This document shows, in pieces, positions 46,632-58,073 of a stretch of DNA of 64,000 nucleotides. Below the pieces are notes generated by a model, which searched no databases, was not told the origin of the DNA, and worked only from the letters and a program-made list of their open reading frames with translations. Position numbers and translations under genes: made by a program. Source of the stretch: Dryas octopetala (lineage: Eukaryota; Streptophyta; Magnoliopsida; Rosales; Rosaceae); assembly GCA_963921425.1 (NCBI GenBank), contig OY992834.1, positions 13,890,164 through 13,954,163 of the forward strand. The letters are read 5' to 3'. Every line of letters begins with the position of its first letter. Within the stretch, counting starts at the first letter, position 1.

Positions 46632-49600
46632 CAGATACTCTAGGCAGTATTTTCTAATTTTACATTAATTTCTGCATCAGTAAGAGTTTGGTATATAATA
46701 AGAGCATGCAGGGAGAAGAAACATATATACCTGTTATCTTCTATTGCAAGATTCAAGCATGAAAAAGTTAGAAAGATATATAGACTAGTTATAAGTTTAT
46801 CTAAGGAATCTCTTGTGGAGTTCAGTCGTCATCTACTTTTTAGGTCTCAATGGTCATCCCTACAAAAAAATTAAAATCAAAATAACCAATACAAGAAACC
46901 ATATAAGTGTGAATTAGCAATTAAAAGGCAGTCCCTTATTCCCCTTCTATCATGCAATGTATATCCAAGTCTTTTGAACCCTTCTTATAGATAGAAAAGA
47001 ATTGATTTGAAATCAAACTTGTGCGGATCAATTGAAAAATCCATTAATGTGTTTTGGCCAATACAAGCAAAACATCACAACGCATGAAAAGCGACAAACA
47101 GACAGACCAAAACCAAAGTCCAACCACACACCCAGACCGAATCAGAACCCTTTCAATAAGAGATTTGAACTCTCTCCTTCCAAAATTTTTTCTTTTTACT
47201 TTCTAGTTGATTTTTCTTACAATACAAGAAATTCGTAAATATCAAAAACAAGAGAAATGCATAATCCCACAAGGAGAAACCTATACATATAATAAGTGTA
47301 TACAATTACAACTTCCCTCAACACATTCATTCTCTTCTGGTACTAATCACATGACAAGTTATTGTTAGAGAGGTGTTTTATGCGCTCTCGCGTACTAATC
47401 ATGTGTCAAGTTATTGTTAGAGAGACGACGTACAATCCATTGTGTGTAAGAATTTTCTTCAATGGTGATTTGGTAAGTGCCTAGTTTATTCCTTTAATCT
47501 CTTAGCAAGAATCAATTTATTCCTTTAATCTCTTTGTAAGATTCAATTTATTCCTTTATTCTCTTTGCAAGATTCAATCTACTCCTTCAATCTCTTCGCA
47601 AGATTCCATTTATTCCTTTAATCTCTTTTCAAGATTCAAAGTAAAAAAAAACCAAGTATACAAGCCTATCAGAGTTGGCCAAAAAGTATCGCCAAACTAT
47701 TTGTTTCCTTGATTTGTTGATTTCCATTTGGCAAGAATAAATGATAAAATAAACACCCTCTCCCCCAACAAGGATCTTTTTTGACACCATTTTGGGTTCT
47801 GATTTCGCATCCCCTAGCATTTTTCTGTTACCATGCTGACTCCTATAGCTCATCCTTCTCAATTTAAAAGATGACATGCACCAGTTTCACCAGCTCTATT
47901 GCAAAGCACTATCAGTATTAAAGTTATTGCCTTCTGTTCCCGTTTAGCTCTCTTTTTAATGGCACATAATAAGATAAGTAGATTACTAGTAGAACACAGG
48001 GTTCTTGGATACATAGAGCTAATTGATCAGGAAGAATTTACGGTTTCCCCTTCATAACCAGATCATCTTTTTTTTTTTTTTTATAATTTTTTGGTCGAAC
48101 CAGACCGTCTTATTTATGCCAACCACAAATTTATTAGAAGGAAATCATCTCCTTGTGATTGTGTTGTGTGATTTAGAACACTAGCTCCAAAGAAGTGACA
48201 CATAAGAATGTACTTTGTGTAGAACAGAAAATGATAGTTGGGAAAACATTCCAAACAAGTCTCCCTGTCATTAGAAGGCACAGAAACAGCCCAACATAAA
48301 TGTATGAGACATAATTTATTTTCCTTTTATTTTTCTCTTCACGAGTTCACAGGTTATGTGTTCCAGTACAAACCTCATGGAGGGAAATGAATAAACAAAA
48401 GTAAAATCATAACTTAGTTTTGAGTCATAAAAAACAACTACAAGACAAATGAATTGTGATGAAAGGCAAGAATACCTGTATACATTTTATAAGGTCAGGA
48501 TGCAAATTCATATATCAAAAGCAAGAATAAGGACAAGAAAGAAAAGAGAAGAGGGTCAATCTTGACATTGGAAACATCAGAGATATAAATTACAAAGTTG
48601 AAGTAATAAATATACAAGGAAGGTATGAATTAAGTTAATATATTTGTTGCCCTAACAGCAGGGAGCTACTCTCCTACTTGGAATTCATGTGCTCAAGCCT
48701 CTTTCTTATTTTCTTTCAAGTTAATAACATCTCAGATATCATTTGTTTTCAAATCCCTATATCTGATAAACTATGTCTTAACTTGTGAATCTGCAGATTA
48801 GGGAGCAATTCACCCCCACTTTCCATGGATTATGTATTTTTATTAGACCATGCATATATAATAGAGATGCAACTGCCAAACGTGTTTTAAAGTAGCAAGC
48901 TAACAAATTAATTAAGAATAAGAAGAAGAAACCAAAATCAACTTTACTAATTTAAGAAAGTCTCATATAAAGAGTAAGTACAGCTTACTGCCGTTTGGTG
49001 TTCCCAAACAATGACTCTCACTTGAAGTGAAAGAAGAATTTGAGACTCCATATCTTTCTGGGTTTTTTGGGATGTACTATTCAACAATGGCTTGACTCTA
49101 TAGCCAGCCTTGTTTCTCTGCTCTGCTTTTAAAGTTTGGTTATAATCCAATTATTTCTAAAGGAAACTATGGCCTATTTGGATTGAAGATATCAGAAGTG
49201 GGCAGGACATTATCACATGGAGTTTCCTTACCAAGAAAAGGTAATACATAACCTGGTAAGATCATAAAAGGCTCCATTAAAGTTTAAGATTTTTCATGGT
49301 GATTATTATAATCAAAGATATCAACTATATAGTTTAGACAAATCAGGGTGTATATCAAAATCCTCAGTTGCAAATATCTTAGATTTTGTAGCCCATTCCT
49401 ACAAGGTAATGAAACTCAAGAATGCCAGGCCTATACTATCTTGATAAAGATGGGGGATGTGGAATGATTCTTACAAGTAATCCATGTTCCCAACCTTCAC
49501 ATTGTCAGGTTTTTGTAAGATATAAAGCAAGACAGAATGCATTTGAAGAGTTTTTAATTTGAATTTACAAAGACTGAAATTGAATTTATAAAAAAAAAAA

Positions 49601-49968
49601 AAAAAATCAAAATGAACTTGAAACTTAGCAATAATATGACCTTCTCCACCATATGCCGAAAGAAAAAATTTTGCACTCAGCTTCTTAGGTGTCTAGGCTC
49701 AAATAAACATGAAGACTAAACAATTTGAACAATTTCAAGCAACACGCAGATAATGAGTGAAAAACAAAAAGAAGAAAGGCTAACAATCCTAACAGAAATT
49801 CACCGGCAAAACACACAGATAAAATGATAAAAATCAAAGTGAAGAAATCTTGGAAAGAAACCCCAGACATTAATAAAACTTGGTAGCTGTGCAATAAACC
49901 AGAGGAAAGCTATAAATTTACCACATTAAAAAATAAGACACCTAAAACAGACGAAGCAAAAGTTATAT
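46632..49968. other. Intergenic, 3.3 kb, no gene supported
   Basis: AT-rich. It holds a five-copy 31-bp minisatellite (47485-47640) and a two-copy phrase TCAAGTTATTGTTAGAGAG with a variant near 47338-47424. Short ORFs, including an 82-residue one on the minus strand at 47629-47877, match nothing I know. The right end should contain the 3' UTR of XPT. Confidence 0.5.
47485..47640. repeat. Minisatellite, 31 bp x 5
   Basis: Consensus TTTATTCCTTTAATCTCTTT followed by GCAAGATTCAA, five adjoining copies with one to four changes each. Confidence 0.9.
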
Positions 49969-51258
49969 TCAATTCTTCTTTTCACCTCCCTTTTTCTTTT
50001 TAGCCGCTGTTGCCTGTGAATACAAGAAAGTCCCAAATATTGCAACGGCAGATCCAAGAGCATTAAGAGGTCTAACTCGATTTTTGAACACCAACACAGC
50101 AGATACAATTACTACCACCCTCTTCATTGTGTTTCCAACCGAAAAGGTCAAGGGGCTAATTTCATCAAGAGCTTGATATGATGACTGGTTATAGAGATGG
50201 TAAAACACTCCAGATAACAACACCCAGAAGTAAAATGTGGATGGTTTTCCCACACTTGCAATAGCTCTGTGATACCCTTGAACCCATTGAGACCCTTCAA
50301 CTAAAACAGCCACAGGAAATAGATAGAGGAGTGAAACTATACTGATAAAACCATACAAATTCAACCCATCTACATCCTTGAAGCTCTGTAAACTGCGTTT
50401 TGAATAAATGTTCCTCAACACAAACCCAACATTGCTAATCAAAGCACCTCCCAGGCCTTGGAAATTGAATGACACCTCAGTAATGGCAGCTAGAGAACAA
50501 CCCAATACAATAGGGAGAATCGAAAGCCAGACCTGTAAAGGGTATGTATCGCCGAGGAAGGATGAAAAGACCACGGAGAAAACGGGCTCCGAAGATTTGA
50601 TTACATGGGTGAAAGAAACAGCCACCTTAGAGAGTGAGACACAGGCTGAGATGTGGCCTATTGTGTGGAACAATGCTGGCCCAAGGAGTGCAACAATGAA
50701 TGATTTTGATATTTTTGGGCATGGTTGGAGTTTCAAAGACCAGAGGATGAACATCCAAACACACCCAGTAAAGAGCTGAAAAGAGGCAAGTAGCCATGGA
50801 AATGGGAAGATATTTAGTACCTTCTTGTTGTAGATGTTAAAGACGATGTTTTGGAAGTACCAGAGCCCAAAAATGAGTGCGAGCTGACCGGTCGTGGCCT
50901 TGGGTTTTGAAACTGCAGCTTCACTTTCTCCGTCTGGATTAGCTTCTGATGCAGCTTTAGTGATTTGGGATTTGGGTTTGGAAGAAAACCCAGATGAGAA
51001 TGCACAGGTTTGGCTCAAGTGGCTAATGTTTGCGCTGGAATCTTTGATCTTAGATATGGATTTTGAGAAAAATCCAAATGGGTAGCCATAATTTCTACAT
51101 GTTTCAAGTTTGTGGAGCAGAGCAGATGAGGTGTGTAGGCTTCTCTGGATTTGGATTGTGTTGAGAAGTGAACAGGAGGAGGCATTAATGGGGTATTGAT
51201 GGCTGGATTTGGAGAAAATGACAGTGGAAGACGGATTACTGAGATGCAAGGTAGGCAT
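49969..51258 (-). CDS. XPT: Plastid xylulose-5-phosphate/phosphate translocator
   Basis: One intronless frame of 429 residues. Residues 1 to about 105 are Ser/Thr/Lys-rich and lack conservation, as expected of a plastid transit peptide. The remainder is the triose-phosphate/nucleotide-sugar transporter fold of the inner envelope: WYFQNIVFNIYNKKVLNIFP, FHTIGHISACVSLSKVAVSF, IKSSEPVFSVVFSS, RNIYSKRSLQSF, and near the end NTMKRVVVIVSAVLVF, whose adjacent Lys-Arg is the substrate-phosphate site in this family. It ends in a lysine-rich tail (AAKKKKGGEKKN). Lack of introns separates XPT from GPT paralogues, which have introns in Arabidopsis. It exchanges pentose or triose phosphates with phosphate. 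GPT is the main alternative; the sequence fits XPT better as I recall it. Confidence 0.92.
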   Translation of the reverse strand: MPTLHLSNPSSTVIFSKSSHQYPINASSCSLLNTIQIQRSLHTSSALLHKLETCRNYGYPFGFFSKSISKIKDSSANISHLSQTCAFSSGFSSKPKSQITKAASEANPDGESEAAVSKPKATTGQLALIFGLWYFQNIVFNIYNKKVLNIFPFPWLLASFQLFTGCVWMFILWSLKLQPCPKISKSFIVALLGPALFHTIGHISACVSLSKVAVSFTHVIKSSEPVFSVVFSSFLGDTYPLQVWLSILPIVLGCSLAAITEVSFNFQGLGGALISNVGFVLRNIYSKRSLQSFKDVDGLNLYGFISIVSLLYLFPVAVLVEGSQWVQGYHRAIASVGKPSTFYFWVLLSGVFYHLYNQSSYQALDEISPLTFSVGNTMKRVVVIVSAVLVFKNRVRPLNALGSAVAIFGTFLYSQATAAKKKKGGEKKN

Positions 51259-51272
51259 TTGTTGTAGCTATT

Positions 51273-51313
<41 letters not shown>

Positions 51314-51500
51314 CTGCAAGTAAAAGCACAAGCTTTGGAGATATTTTTTCTTTTTTGGGAAATACAAGCTTTGTAGATTGAGGACGAGGTTGGTCAGTGC
51401 CCAGTGGTTTAAAATGCCTTTTTCGTCACTTTCAAGTTTCAGCCTTTTCAGGGTGTGTTCAATTCTGATAAAAAAAAACAAAAAGGGTGTATACCGTGTA
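51259..51500 (-). promoter_or_regulatory. 5' leader of XPT with a (GA)n tract
   Basis: A GAGAGA run of about 38 bases (51274-51311) lies just upstream of the start codon. GA/CT tracts are frequent in plant 5' UTRs. No clear TATA box was singled out. Confidence 0.55.
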
Positions 51501-52383
51501 TTCACCATTCAATATGAATTTCTAAATGAATTTCTATAAAATGCTCAACATACACTACACTCAAATTGTTTCAGGGGCTGGTCAGGTCGGGGCAGGCCAC
51601 TCGGTCGATTTGAATCAGTAATAGGCTTTACCAAAACCAAATTAGAAATTTCGGTATTTTTTAGATTTGGTATATTTAAACTTTTGGTAACTTCGATTTT
51701 TGGTTCAATTTATGTAATGTTGATATCTAATATTTTTGGTTTATTTTTTGTTTATCTTCAGTTTATTTTTGGTTTAATAATAGTAATACTAATTATATAT
51801 CTATAAACATTATATGATGCAAAACATAAAACGTTTTATGGATATATATATATTTGAGAAGTTTATGAACACTTTGATAATTAGAACTTTTACACATTAC
51901 AACAACTAATTTTATGATACTATTACTTAAATATAGTACGGAACATATACTTTTAATTTAAATATATTTATATATAATTTTAATGTGATGGGATCATGGG
52001 ACAAATATTTTAACAATCTTTTTTAGCTTTTAAATTTTAGAAGATCTAAGAGTCTGTTTTAATGTGATAGAATCAATTATTTTTGTTACATGTTACACTG
52101 TCTACCCATGTTAATTATGAATAACTTGTTTTTGTTGAGGATACAGGTGTCAAGATCCTACTGGTTCTAATTGTTAAAAGAATTAGTTAGTCATGACCAA
52201 TAAAAGTGTGACATGTGACTTATTCTTGTTAGAAAGAAATCAGTTGGTTAAAATGCTTCCTGCCTGTTGGTGTTGGTTTTGTCTTTTCTGCAGTTGTGGT
52301 TTAATTAGTATTAGGAGTAGGGTTTTAGTCTCCAATCTTTAGTTGCTGCTCCCTAGTCTTTTTTTTTTGTTACTGCTTTGTAT
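51501..52383. other. Intergenic, nothing recognisable
   Basis: AT-rich; between 51600 and 51780 TTTTTGGTTTA-like phrases recur, without clear element borders. Confidence 0.45.
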
Positions 52384-52393
52384 TTCTTTCAAT

Positions 52394-52754
52394 GAGTTAA
52401 TTATACTTACATTCTCTGAGGTTTATCGTTTTTTCACATACATCCCCTGAAGTTTCAATAATTACACATACACTCCGTGAGGTTTTAAAACTGTTACATA
52501 TAACCCCCTATAATGAGACGAAAATGATGAGAAATTATGCAAAAAATCATGCTAAGGGATTAAATAGCCTAATAAAATTATTAAAGGTGTAAGGTCCAAC
52601 CCGAATACAAATATTTTTTTTTTATTTATTTATTTTTTTCTTATAGGGGGTTATATGTTTTAAAACCTTAGGGAGCGTATGTGTAATTATTAAAACTTTA
52701 AGAAATATATGTGAAAAGACAATAAACATCAAAAAATGTAAGTGTAATTAACTC
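52394..52754. mobile_element. Mutator-type MITE, 361 bp
   Basis: TIRs of about 110 bp begin GAGTTAATTATACTTACAT and GAGTTAATTACACTTACAT (right end reverse-complemented). Both flanks, 52384-52393 and 52755-52764, read TTCTTTCAAT, a 9-10-bp target duplication. No ORF. The opening GAGTTAATTA resembles the GAGTAAATTA start of the MULE at 27390. Confidence 0.88.
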
Positions 52755-53051
52755 TTCTTTCAATTTCAAATGCGGAATGCAAGTGTGGTTTTAGCTATAT
52801 ACGTGGTGCAGCCAGATTTCAGCTGCCCTTCCTGCAAGTTGTGTAATGGTGAAATTTAGTTGTACGAACCTTACTAATTAAGGGATGTGCTTTACTGTGT
52901 TGACACTTGACACACTGTCTTTTTTTAAATTTCTTTATTCATTATTTCTTATAGCCTTTCACTTGTACTATATATGAGATCATGAGAATCACAAGTGAGA
53001 TCGAATTAAGTGATCGATTAGAGTGGAATTACAAGAGTGATCATCAATGCA

Positions 53052-53400
53052 TCTGTCACGCCCCCAAATTTAATGTCAATATTATAATAAAATATGACAC
53101 GTGTATTTACAGCCCGGGTTGAGAAAATAAAATTTTCCCTTTTAAAACAAATAAACATAATCGATAGTTTTGAAAACACAATTTTATTCATCAAGAAGAG
53201 TTTATTTATGCATAAGCTTAAGACTTTCAAAGTGAAAATAAAACTACATTTACATTTTAAAAAGATAAAAATAGAATGTTTAGACATCGTTTATTAAATT
53301 TAAAGACAACGTTCATCTCATTTCTCATGACTGTACTTGTTACCTGAAAATAATAAATGTATAGCATCATGAGTTACACCAATTCAGTAAGTACAAACAA
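53052..53400 (+). mobile_element. Possible degraded LTR fragment
   Basis: TGTCACGCCCCCAAATTTAA is a frequent start of plant LTRs, and AGCATCATGAGTTACACC and TCAGTAAGTA near 53370 recur in such LTRs as I remember them. I found no matching end, partner or target duplication. The stretch to 53934 is AT-rich with several GTGAATATTATA-like repeats. Confidence 0.35.
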
Positions 53401-53934
53401 TGATCATATATTAAAATATCTTATAAAAATATCATAATTGAGTAACAAGGTGATATTCAATAGACAATCAATAATTTAATAGATAACCAAGTAATATTAG
53501 CAAATTAATAATTCTTGATCTTATTAGTGAATATTTTAAATCAATATTCTAGAAATAAATCATAATTAAGATATATTAGTATTTCTTCATAAAATAATCA
53601 TAATCATAAAGACCATTAATAAATAATCAATCAGGTATATTCTTTGGATATAATAGTACTTTACTTAATGGTGAATATAATAAATATATGTATTCTTGCA
53701 ATATAATATAACACTTATCTTCGTAGTGAATATTATACATACAAGTATTCTTGTAATATAATATAATATTTTTCTTCGTAGCGAATATTATAGATATTTT
53801 TCCTCTGCTTTATAACTTCTCAATCTCTTGACTCAACAATTTGAGTCATTTATTAAGACGTTGTATAAATCATAAATATATAAGCATTTATATATTATAA
53901 ATATGTAAATGATTTTTCTGCCAAGAGCTTCTTA

Positions 53935-55530
53935 ACATGGTCAAAAGGCATGGGGTTTGAATTTTTTTCACTATATGCTCAAGAATTTGGGACACAATAA
54001 TGCGTTATTATCAGTTATTCTAGAATTTTTCGAAGTTGATGGTGGCTGCTTCAAGTTTGGTAATGGAAAGACAAGTTTGGTCTTCACTATGAAGGATATG
54101 CTTTATTTTACTTACTGGAGTACTGGATAAGAAATATTCGAACGTATACCCAAGGAATAAAATTTCGGATTTCGAGAAAATTTCGATGGAAATTTCGACG
54201 GAAATTTCGAAGATTTTTAAATTTCGATAGAAATTAGACAGAAACGATGGAAATTACTATCAAAATACGGAAATTTTGAATGAAACTTTATCATATGTTT
54301 GTTTAACATATTATCTACTACATTGATAAAAAACATTAAATAAACTAAATTATATAGTAGATTTCATGTGATATAAGATGAATATAATGCGCGCTGGAGG
54401 TAAATACTGTTAAATAAAATTAGTATATTCTTTATACTCTATAAATCTATAATCTATACGCTAAATCCTAATACTAAATTTTATATACTCTATATATCCT
54501 AATACTCTTTATACTTTATAATCTATACACTTAAACCCTATATATTCTATAATCTATACTCTATATTATTTAGGATATGATATAAGATATTAGAGTTTAG
54601 GTCTTTTAGGATATTTTTAATTATTTTTTTATATAAAAATGTGTTAGGTTTAAAAATAACTAAACGAAATCTCAAAACGGCCAAACAAAACCCCAAACAT
54701 TTTTTTCTTCTAATTGCCCAAAGGCCCCAAACCCCAATCAATCATAAATCTTTTTTTTTTTTTTTCCTTTTCTTTTTTCTTTTTTCTTTTTTCTTTTTTC
54801 TTTTTTTCTTTTTTTCTTTTTTCTTTCTTTTTTTCCTTCTTTTCTTTCCTTTGTTCTTTCTTTCCTTGCTTTTCCTGTTTCCTTCCTTTTCCCCGTAACT
54901 TCCTTTCTTTTCTTTCTTATTTTTTTCCTTGCTTTTCCTGTTTGGCTGTTTCCTTCCTTTTCTGTAACTCTCAACATCTCCAGTCATCTTCCCTCTCAAC
55001 CTCTCATTACTTCATTAGCCACCTTATCTTCCTCTCTCCCTCAGTCAGTCACGCCCTGGACATATATCTCCTTCCCTCTCTAATCTCTTCTCTCTCCTCC
55101 ATCTCCCTCCTCGATCTCCTCTCTTCTCTCCGCACCGATCTCCTCTCCCCGCACCGATCTCTTCTCTCTCCCCGACAATGACAGGCGACGAGGCCGGCTC
55201 TCCTTTTCCTCTCATCTCTCCCTCTGGTCGTTGGCTCTCTGCTCAAGCCGAAAATTTCGGCGAAATTTTTCGAAATTTGTTTAATATAGTGTTAAAATTT
55301 CGAAATTTAACACCTTGCGTATACCTCGCAAAACTTTTTGGCAAAGTAATTGATACCAGTGCGGGCAAGATTATGTCGAACTCTCTTTTAAAAATTAAGG
55401 ATGATGCTAATTTTTTAGGCAAATAAGGCTCGGTTGATTATGTACTCTACATGATTGAAACAGTTTTCTTTCTTGATGGATCGTTCAATATGGTGTCTAC
55501 AATGTACTTGTTTGTCTACAATATGTAGCA
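53935..55530 (+). pseudogene. Plant-mobile-domain-like pseudogene split by a TIR element
   Basis: Before the insertion one frame reads LSVILEFFEVDGGCFKFGNG and KTSLVFTMKDMLYFTYWSTG, then a stop. After it come AKLFGKVIDTSAGKIMSNSL and, near 55430-55530, YVLYMIETVFFLDGSFNM. These match the layout of PMD / MAIN-like proteins (FxFGN, then xDVLYLTGLP, later a YLLYLIG phrase), many of them transposon-associated. Frames differ between pieces, and TIR-family copy 3 (54151-55317) interrupts it. Family recognised from memory; decay is evident. Confidence 0.5.
54151..55317 (-). mobile_element. Non-autonomous TIR element, family copy 3 (inverted)
   Basis: Begins CAAGGAATAAAATTTCGG and ends TTTCGAAATTTAACACCTTG, whose reverse complement is the left end of copy 2. 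The flanks 54143-54150 and 55318-55325 are both CGTATACC (8 bp). In this orientation the AT-rich half comes first, then a pyrimidine tract (54751-54960) rich in CTTTT, then the GC-richer block and TTTCGGCGAAATTT. It is inserted in the PMD-like pseudogene. Confidence 0.8.
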
Positions 55531-56115
55531 ACGACTTGCTTTTTGTTTTGTTATATATGTAGCAAGAACTTGCTTGCAAGTGTTCATACTGTTTATGGTG
55601 TTTCTTAATTGTCAAGAAAGTAAAAAACAGACATTAATGACTTTCATGAAACTGGGGTTCGTTCACCAAGGAGCCGTAACACTGTCACAAACTCACAGTC
55701 ACACAATGTAATCAATTTTTTTTTTGTCTCATTCATGTGTTATAATATAGGTGGACGTTATTATTATTATATTCTAAGATTATAAGTATTCGAACGATAT
55801 ACCATATTTTTGGTCCCAAATTAATTAATGCACTCATGCTGAAAAATTGAAATTTTTGTTTTATTATTGCCATGAACAAAAAAGAGTTCGTTTTAATACC
55901 AAAACTGAATTGACCCTATTTATTGTTAGGTGCAGTGAGAAAAAAAGATAGTCTTTTGGTGTAAATAAAAATACCTCAAAAAGAGAAAAACATGCCAAAT
56001 TTTACTTTTGGTTCATGTAGTTTCGGTAAAGTTTTACTTTAGTCCATATAGTTTTAATTATTATAATTTTGGTTTTATAATTTACAAATCATTGCAGTTC
56101 AAGGACATGTTAGCA
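55531..56115. mobile_element. Intergenic, including the left half of an older MITE
   Basis: From about 55985, phrases such as TTTAGTCCATATAGTTTTAA and AATTTACAAATCATTG have inverted counterparts near 56800-56855, so an older MITE seems split by the hAT-like insertion at 56124. Earlier sequence shows nothing supportable. Confidence 0.45.
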
Positions 56116-56123
56116 TTTTCGAT

Positions 56124-56684
56124 TAGGGGTGGGCATCAACTCGTCCGTCCCGCGGCTCCGACCGCACCATCGGCTATTTAGCCTTAAGCCGACCCATCTC
56201 GATAAAGGCGGCTCGGGTGGCGGGTTCTGTCCTCTACCGCTCGCCAAAACCGAGCCGAGTCGTGAAAGAGAGTGACAGGCGAGAGAGATAAAACTGCAGA
56301 TGTGTGAGAGAGAGAGAGAGAGAGAGAGTTGCAGGAGGTTTGAATTTAGGAAACTTGTTTAAGACTAGGATCTATCTAATGACGTTTCATTGGTGTAGTA
56401 TGCAGCATGTTTGACATAAAGTTCATTTGATGAGGCACGTATGCTTCACAACATAGAAGCATGTGTGGTTAGCTGGTGCTTTACACAGTCTTGAAGTACC
56501 TAATTTGGATCCTCTCTTCCCTCTTCTCTCTTCTCCTCAGTCTTCTCCTTTTCCTTCTCAGCCAAGTCATTTCCGACTGCTTGCGACTTGTCCCCGACAA
56601 AGAGCCGAGCCGACTCCCACCAACCCGTATAGTCGGAGATGGGTTGGGCTCCAAGCCGACCCACCCGCCCGATGCCCAGGCCTA
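56124..56684. mobile_element. hAT-like MITE, 561 bp
   Basis: Ends TAGGGGTGGGCATC and, reverse-complemented, TAGGCCTGGGCATCGGG. The flanks TTTTCGAT (56116-56123) and TTTTCGGT (56685-56692) match at seven of eight positions, as expected for hAT. It contains GC-rich inverted pieces and a (GA)n run near 56307-56328. Confidence 0.7.
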
Positions 56685-56857
56685 TTTTCGGTCATTAAAT
56701 CGTTAAATTTATTTTGTTTTTTGTCAAATAGTTTACAAACTATTACGATTTTGATCATGTACTTTATATATTGTTGGCAATTTAATGACTAATTAATGTG
56801 TCTCTAAATTATAATAATTTGTAAACTATAGGACTAAAATCATAATAATTGAAATTA

Positions 56858-57505
56858 GGTATAAATTCAATTTAGACACATAACTATATATGTCATTTCA
56901 ACGGAGTCCACGAACTTTAAAATATTTCAAATATACACCCGATTTATTATCTAAATTGAAAAATGGACTTCCGTTCATCGATTTGTTGAGAGATCAGTTA
57001 AATGTCAGCTTGGCTTTTGCTGACGGGAATTAATTGACGACGTGGCGCCAACTTAGCATACCTTTCCCGCCAAATGAGCGACACATGTCCACCTGACATG
57101 GGCCCACACACCCATCACCTCTTTCCCGCTCGTCGAACGCTCTCCTGACCATTTAGTCTCCAAAAAATATCACATTTTCCTCTAAATTCGAATATAAATC
57201 CCTCATCTGTGTTCGACGAGCAAGAAAGAGATGATGAGTTTGTGGGCCCATGTCAGGGGTTAGGTGGACATGTGTCACCGTGTCGCTCGTTTGGTGGGAA
57301 AAGTTTGCTGAGATGATGCTACGTCGCTAAGTAATCTCGGTCAGCAAAAACCAAGCTGACATTTAACTAATCTCTCAATGAATCAATGGACGGAAGTCCA
57401 TTTTTCAATTTAAATAGTAGATCGGGTGTATATTTGAAATATTTTAAAGTTCGTGTATTCCGTTGAAATGACATATATAATTATATGTCTAAATTAAATT
57501 TTACC
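56858..57505. mobile_element. Long fold-back MITE, 648 bp
   Basis: Nearly the whole element is one hairpin: arms of about 290 bp with a loop of about 60 bp. Arms share TATATATGTCATTTCAACGG, CACGAACTTTAAAATATTTC and AATGTCAGCTTGG with scattered changes. The flanks 56849-56857 and 57506-57514 are both TTGAAATTA (9 bp). Its transcripts would be double-stranded. Confidence 0.88.
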
Positions 57506-57572
57506 TTGAAATTATACAGACCAAAATAAAATCTAATCCAAATTACTGGAAATACATTTGGTTACGTACAAA

Positions 57573-58021
57573 CAAGGTGTTAAATTTCAAAATTTTCGGC
57601 GAAATTTCGCCGAAAATTTCAATTTTTTGGGGTGTCGAAATCGAAACCTCAATTTGTTAAATTTTCGAGATAATTTCGGCGAAATTTTCAAAATTTTCAA
57701 AATTTCGCCGAAAGTTTCGCCGGGGTGCTCGATCTGGTTTTGGAGGTGAGATCTGGTTTTGGGTTTGGGTTTTTGGAGGTGAGATCTGGGTTTTGGGAGA
57801 AAAATGGGGGGTGCGGCAGGGGGGAGATCGAGGAGGCGGCGGCGGCAGGGGGAGGCAGGGGGCAGCAGGGGGAGATGAGGGAGAAAGAGGGGGCGGCAGG
57901 GGGGCAGCAAGGGGCGACGGCCGGTGGCCAGCAGGGTGCGACGGCAGGGGGGCAGCAGGGGGCGATGGCAGGGGGCAACGGCAAGAGGGGCAGCAGGGGG
58001 CGGCAGGGCGGGCGACGGCAA

Positions 58022-58073
<52 letters not shown>

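Noticed and set aside
47629..47877. 82-residue minus-strand ORF as a gene
   Set aside because: No recognised motif, no splice context, and it overlaps the minisatellite edge.
51274..51311. CRISPR-like regular repeat
   Set aside because: It is a simple GA microsatellite; no array with spacers exists anywhere in the window.
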